From JAAELZ01 sp965209105 (GTDB taxonomy: Bacteria > Pseudomonadota > Gammaproteobacteria > Arenicellales > Poriferihabitantaceae): DNA of 64,000 nucleotides. Below are positions 52,056 through 60,392 of this stretch, one piece after another. Positions within the stretch are counted from its first letter, which is position 1. The number at the start of each line of letters is the position of its first letter. The stretch spans positions 1 to 64,000 of the forward strand of contig CBDBQB010000025.1 of NCBI GenBank assembly GCA_965209105.1, given 5' to 3'. A program made the position numbers and the translations under genes. The notes under the pieces are model-generated. The model was not told the origin of the DNA, made no database searches, and saw only the letters and a program-made list of their open reading frames with translations.

Positions 52056-52777
52056 ATGAAAGCAATAATATTAGCCGCTGGCATAGGTTCACGGATCAAG
52101 CCATTAACCGATAATTGCCCAAAATGTTTACTTATGGTTGGTGGCCGAACGATCCTTGGCCGCATGCTAAGTAACATTGAGGACTGTGGAATCACTGACG
52201 TGATATTTGTACTGGGCTACCTACAGGATCAAATTAGAGACTATGTGGAAAATTATTTCCCGCATCTAAATGCGCAGTTTATCGTCAACGAGCGCTACGC
52301 AGAGACAAACACGGGCTATTCGTTAATGTTAACCAAAGAGCTAATAGATGATGCAGGGTTCATTAAGTTTGATGCAGATGTTGTATTCGACAAAACGATA
52401 CTGCAACAATTAATGGATAGCGATTATGAAACTTGCCTCTGCGTTGATACAAATATTCAACTTGATGCCGAAGAGATAAAAGTAGCCATTGATGAGAACC
52501 AGCAAATCACACATGCCAGCAAAACCTTAGACCCGCGTGACGCGATTGGCGAATCCATTGGTATCGAAAAAATTAGTGCGGAGTACTGCCGCGAGCTTGT
52601 TTCAAGAATTAACGCTAATGATGGAAGATAAAAGCTAATCATCAGGAATATTACGAAGCGGCCTATGAACGGTTGATCGAATACGCCAAGCCATTTTTTG
52701 CATTAGATATCACCGGCTTGAAGTGGATCGAGATAGACACCGCGGACGATTTTAGTGAGGCGGCTAATATTTTTTAG
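52056..52777 (+). pseudogene. LicC/PntC-like nucleotidyltransferase with a frameshift
   Basis: The first part (52056-52631, 191 residues) is a sugar-1-phosphate or phosphocholine-type nucleotidyltransferase: AIILAAGIGSRIKPLTDNCP is the nucleotide-binding signature and KFDADVVFD the metal site. The frame ends at TAA 52629-52631, but a neighbouring frame from about 52622 continues coherently to TAG 52775-52777, with YYEAAYERLIEYAKPFF and LKWIEIDTADDFSEAANIF, the expected C-terminus of this family. A one-base indel between 52619 and 52636 explains it. The full protein would have about 240 residues. It is either a recent pseudogene, a sequencing error or programmed frameshift; the first two are more likely. 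Confidence 0.75.
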
Positions 52778-52943
52778 ACAGTTGAGGCATCTCCAACTAT
52801 CTCTACCTATCAAATAGCATTCTGAAACTCCGGCTATCAACTGATTTTTCGGATGCGATTGGTTAAGCTCTCCAACACCCTAGCACTTCAAAAACCCTCT
52901 TTCCTCCAAGGCTTTGCCGAGTAACATTGGACCCGCATCGATA

Positions 52944-53711
52944 ATGATTATTACCCAGAACGTAAATAAAATTTTCGGATCGTTCCAGGCCTTGAAACAA
53001 GTGTCGTTCGAGATCAAGCGAGGTGAGATTGTTGGATTTATTGGTCAAAACGGAGCAGGGAAGACCACATTAATGCGAATTCTAACTTCGTACTACAAGG
53101 CGTCATCAGGCAGGGTACTCATTGACGGAGAGGATATCTCGAAAAACTCTTTAGCTATTCGAAAAAAAATAGGCTATCTGCCGGAGACACCGCCGCTTTA
53201 TCTCGACATGACCGTCAAAGATTATTTAAACTTTGCCGCTGAAATTAAGGGTGTTCCCGCCGGCGAGCGGCGGCAGCAGCTAAATAGAGTGATACAAGAG
53301 TGCCAACTTGAAGATGTGTTTGGTAAAACGATTGGCACTCTATCTAAAGGTTATAAACAGCGTACGGGGATTGCTCAGGCGATTATTCACGAACCTGAAA
53401 TTCTTATCCTGGATGAGCCGACCAGCGGGCTTGACCCGATACAGAACCTTCAATTGCGTAATTTAATTAGAGGTCTGAAGGATCGTAGAACCGTTATTTT
53501 AAGCACTCATATACTGTCAGAAATAGAACAAATTGCTCAACGGGTACTCATTATTAAGGCTGGAGAAATAGTTGTTGATGAGCCATTAGAAACGCTTTTG
53601 AAAGCCCACAGTCTCCATAAAAATAGTCTTGATAAGAAAGCACCCACATCCTTGGAAGATGTTTTTCTGCACTACCATGAAGAAAGTGCTGAGGCGATGC
53701 ATCATGAATGA
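52944..53711 (+). CDS. ABC transporter ATP-binding protein, GldA-like
   Basis: A 255-residue ABC ATPase of the CcmA/GldA type. Walker A is GQNGAGKT at residues 34-41, the signature LSKGYKQR at 133-140, Walker B ILILDEP at 153-159, and the switch His in LSTHILSE. The frame reaches back to a TTG at 52914, but ATG 52944 (MIITQNVNKIFG) matches relatives better; neither has a good ribosome-binding site. It overlaps the permease gene by 8 bp, and with the GldG-like gene forms the trio common in many bacteria. Despite the name, such trios occur in non-gliding organisms, and their substrate is unknown. Confidence 0.88.
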   Translation: MIITQNVNKIFGSFQALKQVSFEIKRGEIVGFIGQNGAGKTTLMRILTSYYKASSGRVLIDGEDISKNSLAIRKKIGYLPETPPLYLDMTVKDYLNFAAEIKGVPAGERRQQLNRVIQECQLEDVFGKTIGTLSKGYKQRTGIAQAIIHEPEILILDEPTSGLDPIQNLQLRNLIRGLKDRRTVILSTHILSEIEQIAQRVLIIKAGEIVVDEPLETLLKAHSLHKNSLDKKAPTSLEDVFLHYHEESAEAMHHE

Positions 53712-54411
53712 AATTTTTTTCATTGCTAAAAAGGAGTTGTCGTCCTATTTCAAGTCATCAACGGCCTACATTGTCCTCGTATTGATGATTTCGATCTTCA
53801 ATATTTTCTTCTTCATGATTATCGATCAAAATCGAGAAGCATCGCTAAGGGATGTTTTTTTGGTGATGGATTTCATGCTAATTTTTTTAGCGCCCATTAT
53901 TACCATGCGACTGTTTGCAGAGGAGAAGCTGACCGGCACGATGGAATTTCTGATGACATCGCCAGTCAGTAATACAGCGATTGTGCTTGGAAAATATATT
54001 GGTGTGTTGATTCTATTCACTATCATGATCAGCCTTACCTATATCTATTACGGCATCATTGAGTATTTCGCCAACCCTGATCGAATGACCATATTGACAG
54101 GCTACATTGGTATTTGGTTGGAGGGGGCTCTTTTCCTCGCGATTGGCTCGATGACATCGTCGTGGACACGCAATCAAATTGTGGCCGCCATAATGTCATT
54201 CGCTATTATATTCATGTTGTATTTTTCGGCCACTGTCTCGAGCTATTTCGCCGGATCGGCCGAATCGATTATCCAAACAATAAGCTCACGGAAGCATCTG
54301 GAGAACTTTGCTTCAGGCATTTTTACCATCAGTGATATCACGTACTACCTAAGTGGAATTTTGGTTTGTTTGGCATTTGCCCGGCTAAGCATTGAAAAGA
54401 GATTATTCTGA
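53704..54411 (+). CDS. ABC transporter permease, GldF-like
   Basis: A 235-residue ABC-2 type permease with six predicted helices (about 20-40, 55-75, 100-125, 135-155, 165-185, 210-228). The start IFFIAKKELSSYFKSSTAYIVL and the loop MRLFAEEKLTGTMEFLMTSPVSN are typical of GldF-like proteins. The frame goes back to 53629, but ATG 53704 overlaps the ATPase gene's end (ATGAATGA) and gives the conserved N-terminus. It should form the membrane pore with the GldA-like ATPase. Confidence 0.87.
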   Translation: MNEIFFIAKKELSSYFKSSTAYIVLVLMISIFNIFFFMIIDQNREASLRDVFLVMDFMLIFLAPIITMRLFAEEKLTGTMEFLMTSPVSNTAIVLGKYIGVLILFTIMISLTYIYYGIIEYFANPDRMTILTGYIGIWLEGALFLAIGSMTSSWTRNQIVAAIMSFAIIFMLYFSATVSSYFAGSAESIIQTISSRKHLENFASGIFTISDITYYLSGILVCLAFARLSIEKRLF

Positions 54412-54412
54412 G

Positions 54413-56020
54413 ATGCGCACTGTCAATATTAAGAAGACCAACAGAAAAAAAGCTTCCCTGCTATTCGTATTGGGCATGGTGTCTATCATCTGTGCAGGCA
54501 TTTATTCATACGTCGATCAGAGCATCAGCTCTTTATCAATGAGTTTATTGTTCCTAGGCGTTTTATCGTTATTATTCTGCTTTATCAAAGGCAAATCTGA
54601 TCATAAAAGTTCGCACCGTCTCCAAAGACTAGGGCCGCAATGGAAAAGGGGGGGTATATTTGTAACCATTATCTCACTTTCGATGGCCTTTTTGCTTGGA
54701 TCAAATTATTTTTCTAGCCGTTTTCCTTATCGATGGGACGTGACACAACACGGCCAACATACCTTGACTCTAGCCACCATCGACTTTGTTAAGGGCGTCA
54801 AGAAACCCCTCGAACTCACCGCATTTTATGTGGGGCTGCCGCCAAAATACTTGGAGGATTTGCTCAATGAATACGAGCGAATTTCTGATGGTGTGATTAC
54901 CACCAAGATCATCGACCCCATAGAAGATATTGCCTATGCCGCTGAGTTTGGCAATGTCATCAACGGTAAAGAAAGAAAACTGATCGTGATTTCAGGTAAT
55001 GAGCGCAAGGATGTTGACTTTTCAGATGCTGCGTTGAGTGAAGAGCAGGTGACTAATGCACTGGCACGTGTTGCCCGTGAACCACGAAAAGTTTACTTCT
55101 TAAGTGGTCATGGTGAATTTTCCGCTTCGAACCAAAACAATGAAGGATTGAGTTTATTTGCCGACTTGTTGAATTCAAATAACATCAGCAGTCATAGTCT
55201 GATGCTAGGGATCGAGCAGAGCATACCAGAGGATTGTGACGTTCTTATTATTGCAGGCCCACGCACCGATCTAACCGATCAAGAGAGAGCGTTGGTTGAA
55301 GGATATTTAGAGCAGGGCGGAGACGCCTTATTTCTTATTGAAAATGGTGCTATCGCTCGACCAGAAGTAGCGTTGACAGCGCAGCAGGAAGGCAACAACC
55401 CATCTCTCAACTATATCCTGAATAATTGGGGAATTAATATTGGAAACGATACTATTGTCGATTTAGATAGCCACGTAGGCGGAGATGTTGGAAGCCCAGC
55501 GACCCGAAATTATGTTGCCCACAAGGCGATAACAGAGGGCCTGGATTACACGTTTTATATTCGTCCTCGATCTATTACTGCCCTCCAAGATCGTCGAGCA
55601 ACCATAGAGTTGGCTCCAATTGTAGTCAGCGCAACAAAACAGCAAAGTTGGGCTGAAACAAACAGAACTATGGAAGTTAATTTCGATGCTGGTCTTGATA
55701 TCCCTGGGCCAGTTCCTATTGCATATGTTATCTGGGAAGAAAAGGAGCAGGGCGAAGAATCAGATACCCGTATTATTGCCTTTACCGATGCAGATTTTTT
55801 AAGTAATGCTTATATCAACCAATATAGCAATGCCGCCATGGGTATTAATATCGTTAGTTGGTTGTCAGAATTGGATTACACGGTATTTCTTAATCAGAAA
55901 AACACAGAAGTTGAACGCTTAGATTTGACCAGCAAACAAAAGCGAATGATTGCGGCACTTCTTTTTCTAATGCCATTGCTTATTGCTATAGCAGGGATTT
56001 TCATTTGGATTCGGCGTTAG
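54413..56020 (+). CDS. GldG-like ABC transport auxiliary protein
   Basis: A 535-residue protein of the Gld-type uncharacterised ABC transport family. Helices at about residues 18-35, 44-60 and 82-100 precede a large extracytoplasmic domain (SSRFPYRWDVTQHGQHTL, YFLSGHGE, DVLIIAGPRTDLTDQERALVEGYLEQGGDALFLIENG), and a final helix lies at 515-532 followed by RR. ATG 54413, 1 bp after the permease stop, is preferred over the TTG at 54392. A DUF4340 protein often follows in other genomes but is absent here. Possible roles in cell-envelope transport are inferred only from the family. Confidence 0.85.
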   Translation: MRTVNIKKTNRKKASLLFVLGMVSIICAGIYSYVDQSISSLSMSLLFLGVLSLLFCFIKGKSDHKSSHRLQRLGPQWKRGGIFVTIISLSMAFLLGSNYFSSRFPYRWDVTQHGQHTLTLATIDFVKGVKKPLELTAFYVGLPPKYLEDLLNEYERISDGVITTKIIDPIEDIAYAAEFGNVINGKERKLIVISGNERKDVDFSDAALSEEQVTNALARVAREPRKVYFLSGHGEFSASNQNNEGLSLFADLLNSNNISSHSLMLGIEQSIPEDCDVLIIAGPRTDLTDQERALVEGYLEQGGDALFLIENGAIARPEVALTAQQEGNNPSLNYILNNWGINIGNDTIVDLDSHVGGDVGSPATRNYVAHKAITEGLDYTFYIRPRSITALQDRRATIELAPIVVSATKQQSWAETNRTMEVNFDAGLDIPGPVPIAYVIWEEKEQGEESDTRIIAFTDADFLSNAYINQYSNAAMGINIVSWLSELDYTVFLNQKNTEVERLDLTSKQKRMIAALLFLMPLLIAIAGIFIWIRR

Positions 56021-56243
56021 GCCCACTGGAGTGACGCGTTTTCAGAACGTAAGGTCAGCGGGAGCATTCTTACCAAAACCTACGGTCTGAGTTGTTTTAG
56101 GTGTTTGAGACCCAACACAACGAAAAGTTAGAGTAAGGGTAAGCGAGGACATTTGGATAGAATACAGTTTTGAACGGGGTTCGAAGCTCAACGGAATGAA
56201 AAACTGGTCGCTCTCGTGAATATAACCAACACAGGCAGTGATA

Positions 56244-56708
56244 TCATCGACGAATTAAGAGCGTGGGAGCATCAAATCCTGTGGCGTGTTTGGTCCTTTG
56301 TTGGGATAGACCCAACATCGGCAGATGCTTTATCTTATGATACTGTAAAGCCAGCGCTATACAGTGTTCAATCTCTGGGCGAGGAAGGGGGGCTGTAATG
56401 GGCAGAACGATCGCGCGATTGCCTTGAAATATGAGCGTGTCAGAATATAAAATTCTATAAGCATCAATAAGATTGGTTTTACAGTTAAAGTATATATTTA
56501 CATTATCTGCATGCTTTAACTTCCAGTCAATGCGCACGGTACTTCCGTATTTTGACAAGTAGCTGGGTTCACCCCATTTTATTGTTTCTTCAATCTCTCC
56601 TAATTGATCGGCGGCAGCAACCGCATAAATTAATTTCCTGATTTCGAGTAAGCGTTCGCGTGCTGCGATGGGATAGCTACCCAATATCTTTTCGACTTCG
56701 GTATTCAT
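56244..56708 (-). CDS. DUF1801 family protein
   Basis: A 154-residue soluble protein. LLEIRKLIYAVAA, IEETIKWGEPSYLSKYGSTVRIDWK and VNIYFNCKTNLIDAYR match the DUF1801/YdhG-like fold, whose members bind small ligands or iron but mostly lack a defined role. The last 20 residues lie beyond the domain. Its ATG directly follows the TAG of the MAPEG gene, so the two are co-translated. Nothing else in the sequence shows what it does. Confidence 0.75.
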   Translation of the reverse strand: MNTEVEKILGSYPIAARERLLEIRKLIYAVAAADQLGEIEETIKWGEPSYLSKYGSTVRIDWKLKHADNVNIYFNCKTNLIDAYRILYSDTLIFQGNRAIVLPITAPLPRPEIEHCIALALQYHKIKHLPMLGLSQQRTKHATGFDAPTLLIRR

Positions 56709-57128
56709 CTACTGGATCAGCATCCTTACACAGAATAATCCCCACATCAGTATGAGCATAAACAAGCCAAAGGAAAATACTTTGAAGCGGTATCTTACCT
56801 TGTTACTGCCGGTATGAATGATACTGTGAGCTACCCGAGAGAGGACAAACAGCCAAGCAAAAATTATTTGCGTGAATTCGCTTTTATCCGTTGCGATCAA
56901 CAATACCACTGCAACATAAAATAGTAGGGGTAGCGCCAAGAGGCTATTATAGTTGTTGCTGGTCTTTTCAATTTCTTCAGGAACATCCGCACCCTTATTA
57001 AGTTTGAAGTACCGACCGTTGAGCTGCTTGGTTTTAACCGCGCGAAAGCGTAATTTCCCAAGCCGAATTAGGATAGCAAAAGTCCAAAATACCAAGGTGA
57101 TTGCTGGAAATACTAATGCGTTTGACAT
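56709..57128 (-). CDS. MAPEG family membrane protein
   Basis: A 139-residue protein with four hydrophobic helices (about 5-22, 62-82, 88-108 and 118-137), of the MAPEG family (membrane-associated eicosanoid/glutathione proteins). The conserved region EEIEKTSNNYNSLLALPLLFYVAVVLL followed by RVAHSIIHTGSNKVRYR is the usual signature. Bacterial members may conjugate glutathione to hydrophobic compounds, but the role here is not known. It is first of a pair with the DUF1801 gene. Confidence 0.85.
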   Translation of the reverse strand: MSNALVFPAITLVFWTFAILIRLGKLRFRAVKTKQLNGRYFKLNKGADVPEEIEKTSNNYNSLLALPLLFYVAVVLLIATDKSEFTQIIFAWLFVLSRVAHSIIHTGSNKVRYRFKVFSFGLFMLILMWGLFCVRMLIQ

Positions 57129-57173
57129 GCCTTAAACCTCCATGAGAATAAGCGAATAAATGAGTGATACAGT

Positions 57174-57545
57174 TTAACCAAACCTCAAGGATGTGAATGC
57201 GATAACAGAAATCGCTGCAAAAACTATCCAACTCAGATGCTTTCCCCGAGTAAAGCCGAAGGCGAAAAAAGCGCTGAGTAAAAATACCGAACCCACGACC
57301 CACAATATTATCTCGGTGATATTTTCCTGCCCTTGTGATATCTGCCACAATAAAAAACCAAAGCCCCACCAAGCGAATGTCGTCAGATGCCAAGCGAAAC
57401 GTAGGGTTTGCCGCGTAAAGGCGTCGCTTCCAAATAAATGAGGAAGTTCACCGGATCGGAACAGGCGTATTAATATATATCGCTCACCCAGAAAAGAGTG
57501 AACCATTCCGATCATGAAACATAAAAAAGCAGCAAAGTTAAGCAT
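57174..57545 (-). CDS. small integral membrane protein, unknown function
   Basis: A 123-residue protein with four predicted helices at about residues 3-20, 48-68, 78-98 and 105-120. HSFLGERYILIRLFR near the N-terminus and FTRGKHLSWIVF near the end are charged loops. I do not know a named family for it. It lies 45 bp upstream of the MAPEG gene on the same strand and may be in one unit with it. Confidence 0.65.
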   Translation of the reverse strand: MLNFAAFLCFMIGMVHSFLGERYILIRLFRSGELPHLFGSDAFTRQTLRFAWHLTTFAWWGFGFLLWQISQGQENITEIILWVVGSVFLLSAFFAFGFTRGKHLSWIVFAAISVIAFTSLRFG

Positions 57546-57607
57546 ATGTTTTTCTGAAGTCTCATTTTAGGCGAGTCTTTACTCCTAGAGAATACCTTAC
57601 AGGGTGA

Positions 57608-58729
57608 TTAGTAGCGTGAGGGGGTCGCCTCGGATGGTTGTTCTGGAACGTTGCTGAGGTTTGATTGAGCAGTGTCTGAGTCGACATACACAGCATCCAA
57701 GTAGAACATTATCTGGCTTAGTTCATCATCGTTAGCCGTGAGTCCATTGCGGACCATTCGTTTGACCAGCGACACCGCCGCATCGCGATTACTGGGTGGC
57801 TTTGCCTCGACCAAACTAAGGGGATGACATTGGGCACACTTTCCCTCAAAGACTACTTGTGCGCTCGAAATATTGAATGTCTTAAAAGATTCCTCTATAG
57901 AGTTCGCCGCTTCAAGTGCCGCGCGTTCGCTCGCGTTTTTATTGTTTTGTATTGCGCGCTTATCACTGACGGTTTTCCTGAGCGTGGGGGAAATGGCGAT
58001 CAAATAGGCGGTCACCTTCCATTGCTCTGATTCGCTGATGGGGGTTAAAATGGTCGAGCGATTAGACATCCGCTTGACGGTATTGTGCCATGCTTCGGGG
58101 GTTCTTGGCTTGGCCAGAATCGTCCGCAAATCATGACATTGTGTGCATTTTTTGGTCAATACCAAACGCCCATCGCTTAAGCCTCTTGAAGAGGCCAGCT
58201 CCAGTAATCCTGCTGAATCGCTAAAACCAAGTTCTGGCAGATATTGTTTGACTCGATCCACTCGCTCTTCGCTGAAGTTTTGACCGTTTTGTGCGGTCAT
58301 TCTTAAGTAGGCTTCGCGTGCAGAATAGGGCAGTGCTAGCCCGGTCAGCAGTAAAGTACAAATCAGCAGAGTCGTGCCAAGTATGGGCGCGAGCCTCGCT
58401 TCTAGATGTTTGAACCACCGCACCACCGCGATCTTAACGATTAATACGGCACCAATGGTCAGCCCTAGGGTAAGATGAAAAACGGTTCTCGCCGGTAATT
58501 CGATTTGGTAAGACCAAAGCCTCGGCACCATGTCCCACATCAAAATAAGATAGATCAAGACGAAAAGGTATCCCAAACCTCGGTGCAAGCGCATTAGCGG
58601 TGCTGGCGCTGAGCTTTGATGCTTGGTTTTATCGAATGGGAATTTCCACAAATAAAACATTAAAAAGGTCAGCGTTACCGCTAAAAGCAGAAATAGTGAG
58701 CCGAGCCATGCGTTGGTTGTTGCGTTCAT
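57608..58729 (-). CDS. membrane-anchored di-haem c-type cytochrome
   Basis: A 373-residue protein with four N-terminal helices (about 7-27, 52-70, 82-102, 115-134) and a C-terminal soluble part holding two c-type haem sites: CTQCH at 195-199 and CAQCH at 298-302. Histidines at 49, 85 and 108 lie in or beside the helices and could bind b-type haem, so the protein may pass electrons through the membrane. The soluble part should be periplasmic. I cannot assign a pathway; the small membrane protein gene downstream and the divergent sulfotransferase give no clear hint. Confidence 0.8.
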   Translation of the reverse strand: MNATTNAWLGSLFLLLAVTLTFLMFYLWKFPFDKTKHQSSAPAPLMRLHRGLGYLFVLIYLILMWDMVPRLWSYQIELPARTVFHLTLGLTIGAVLIVKIAVVRWFKHLEARLAPILGTTLLICTLLLTGLALPYSAREAYLRMTAQNGQNFSEERVDRVKQYLPELGFSDSAGLLELASSRGLSDGRLVLTKKCTQCHDLRTILAKPRTPEAWHNTVKRMSNRSTILTPISESEQWKVTAYLIAISPTLRKTVSDKRAIQNNKNASERAALEAANSIEESFKTFNISSAQVVFEGKCAQCHPLSLVEAKPPSNRDAAVSLVKRMVRNGLTANDDELSQIMFYLDAVYVDSDTAQSNLSNVPEQPSEATPSRY

Positions 58730-58865
58730 TATGATATATTTTGAGCTATCGTTTCCCTCAGTTTAGCATTTATACCTATCAAACCATTAAGACTTGGCTA
58801 TAAGCGCCATCGAGTGAGATGATATTTCCCATTTTTATATCTTGGCATACTAATTCATTTCAAAC

Positions 58866-59600
58866 GTGATCGACCACAAATTAAAAGCGATTTTCCTACA
58901 TATTGGTAAAACAGCGGGTTCATCTGTTGAACATATGATGAGCCGAACACCGCTAAATTCATCGCAGGCGGACAGGCAAATTCTTTACGGTTACGATAAA
59001 GAAGAGGGGATATATTTACAGCATGCCAATGCTAAAACAGTCAAGAGATTAGTGGGTGAAGAAATATTTGATACTTACTATAAATTTTCGATTGTGCGTA
59101 ATCCGTATTCAAGATTACTGTCGGTATACCATTACTTGATTGATCAGCATACTGAACAATTTGGTAGCTTCAAAGGGTACATAGAGTCCTTGCCTAAAAT
59201 GCTTGGTGGCGCGCCTCACAAAGGGTCTCATCATAGCCCACAAACTGACTATACACATATCAATCAAGAGTATGTTCTTGACTACGTTGGTAGATTTGAA
59301 GAGCTCCCTTATTCGATCGATCCGGTTAGAAAAATGTTGGAAATTACGCGCGCTTTAGGATGTCGAAACACACATCGCTCTAAAGATTGGCAGCATCGCT
59401 CCGTTGCGTCTTATTATTCTTCGTCTATGCGGCGGATTGTGCAAGATTGTTACGAAACAGATTTTTTATGTTTCGACTATTCGTCAGAACCCAGAGATAT
59501 TCCTTTTTCATACTGGACGACTTATCTGAATTCTGCAAAAAGAAGAATCAAACCACTGGTTCCATTGCGTATTCGATCAATTATTCGCAGACTGATTTAG
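58866..59600 (+). CDS. sulfotransferase family 2 protein
   Basis: A 244-residue PAPS-dependent sulfotransferase. The 5'-phosphosulfate-binding motif is at residues 12-20 (HIGKTAGSS) and the 3'-phosphate-binding motif at 76-88 (IVRNPYSRLLSVY). These fit the Sulfotransfer_2 group, which sulfates surface carbohydrates. There is no signal peptide or membrane helix. The start is GTG 58866, which gives the conserved KLKAIFLHIGKTA. It is a single gene between divergent and convergent neighbours. The acceptor is unknown. Confidence 0.87.
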   Translation: MIDHKLKAIFLHIGKTAGSSVEHMMSRTPLNSSQADRQILYGYDKEEGIYLQHANAKTVKRLVGEEIFDTYYKFSIVRNPYSRLLSVYHYLIDQHTEQFGSFKGYIESLPKMLGGAPHKGSHHSPQTDYTHINQEYVLDYVGRFEELPYSIDPVRKMLEITRALGCRNTHRSKDWQHRSVASYYSSSMRRIVQDCYETDFLCFDYSSEPRDIPFSYWTTYLNSAKRRIKPLVPLRIRSIIRRLI

Positions 59601-59633
59601 TCAACCAGAAATTAGTTTTCTGCGCGGCCATAT

Positions 59634-60383
59634 TTAGTAATCTGACAAAACGAAATGTTCACCCGTACGCTTTTTTCCAAGGCCGCTTAATAAATTTAGA
59701 TACAAATTTAGCACCTGTTCATCATCGGGACTTAGCAGCGCCGCGGGATTTTCGGCTGGATAGTGCTTTCGCCGTATCGCCGTGTTCACCTTGCCCGGAT
59801 CAATTGAATTGACACTAAATCCGACATTCTTCGTATCGGCCGCCCATTGTCGACTCAGCGCCTCTAGGGCTGCGAATGCGGTGGAATGATAACTCCAGAA
59901 AGGCTTGTGTGTATGGGCAGAAAAATGACTGGTGAATATAACACTTGGCTCGTCTGAGGCTTCTAGCACAGGGTATAACTCACGCGTAATTTGATGCGGT
60001 AGCCCGCATAACATCCGCACCGCCACGCTCAACTGCTCGTCTTCAACGAGGTTTACGGGAGTCAAAGGAAAGGACGCATTTTGCGTATGGATTAAGCCGT
60101 CGAGTTTGCCATGATCTGACATGATCTGTTCTCGTACTAGCGCCGCAGCATCTTCTTTAAAGGCCTCAGACTTAATTTTAAGGATCGTTGGCTCAGCGCC
60201 ACCACCGCTCATAATTTCGTCATAGACAGCGTTTAATGCGCGGTTATTGTTGTCCATCAAAATCACATGCGCACCTTTTTGCGCACACCTTATCGCAAGC
60301 GCTTTGCCAATATCAAAACCAGCGCCAGTAATTAAGAAAGTAGCGCCATTGAACCGGCGTTTGCTGGGTGTATTTATCGTCAT
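59634..60383 (-). CDS. short-chain dehydrogenase-like protein lacking the catalytic lysine
   Basis: A 249-residue SDR fold protein. The nucleotide-binding motif is TGAGFDIG at residues 19-26 (normally TGxxxGIG), and the context resembles YciK-type proteins. The active-site YxxxK is changed: Tyr165 in WSYHSTAFAALEAL is followed by Ala169 instead of Lys. The NNAG motif is also altered (HTQNASF). Catalysis by the usual mechanism is therefore unlikely, and it may bind NAD(P) only. It lies 9 bp after ppc on the same strand, probably in one operon. Confidence 0.8.
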   Translation of the reverse strand: MTINTPSKRRFNGATFLITGAGFDIGKALAIRCAQKGAHVILMDNNNRALNAVYDEIMSGGGAEPTILKIKSEAFKEDAAALVREQIMSDHGKLDGLIHTQNASFPLTPVNLVEDEQLSVAVRMLCGLPHQITRELYPVLEASDEPSVIFTSHFSAHTHKPFWSYHSTAFAALEALSRQWAADTKNVGFSVNSIDPGKVNTAIRRKHYPAENPAALLSPDDEQVLNLYLNLLSGLGKKRTGEHFVLSDY

Positions 60384-60392
60384 TTATGATGA

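Noticed and set aside
50002..56020. Novel anti-phage defence island
   Set aside because: The genes fit lipid-headgroup synthesis and an envelope ABC system; no nuclease, effector or sensor domains are present.
56216..56398. 60-residue plus-strand frame
   Set aside because: It lies mostly antisense to the DUF1801 gene, which has clear domain motifs.
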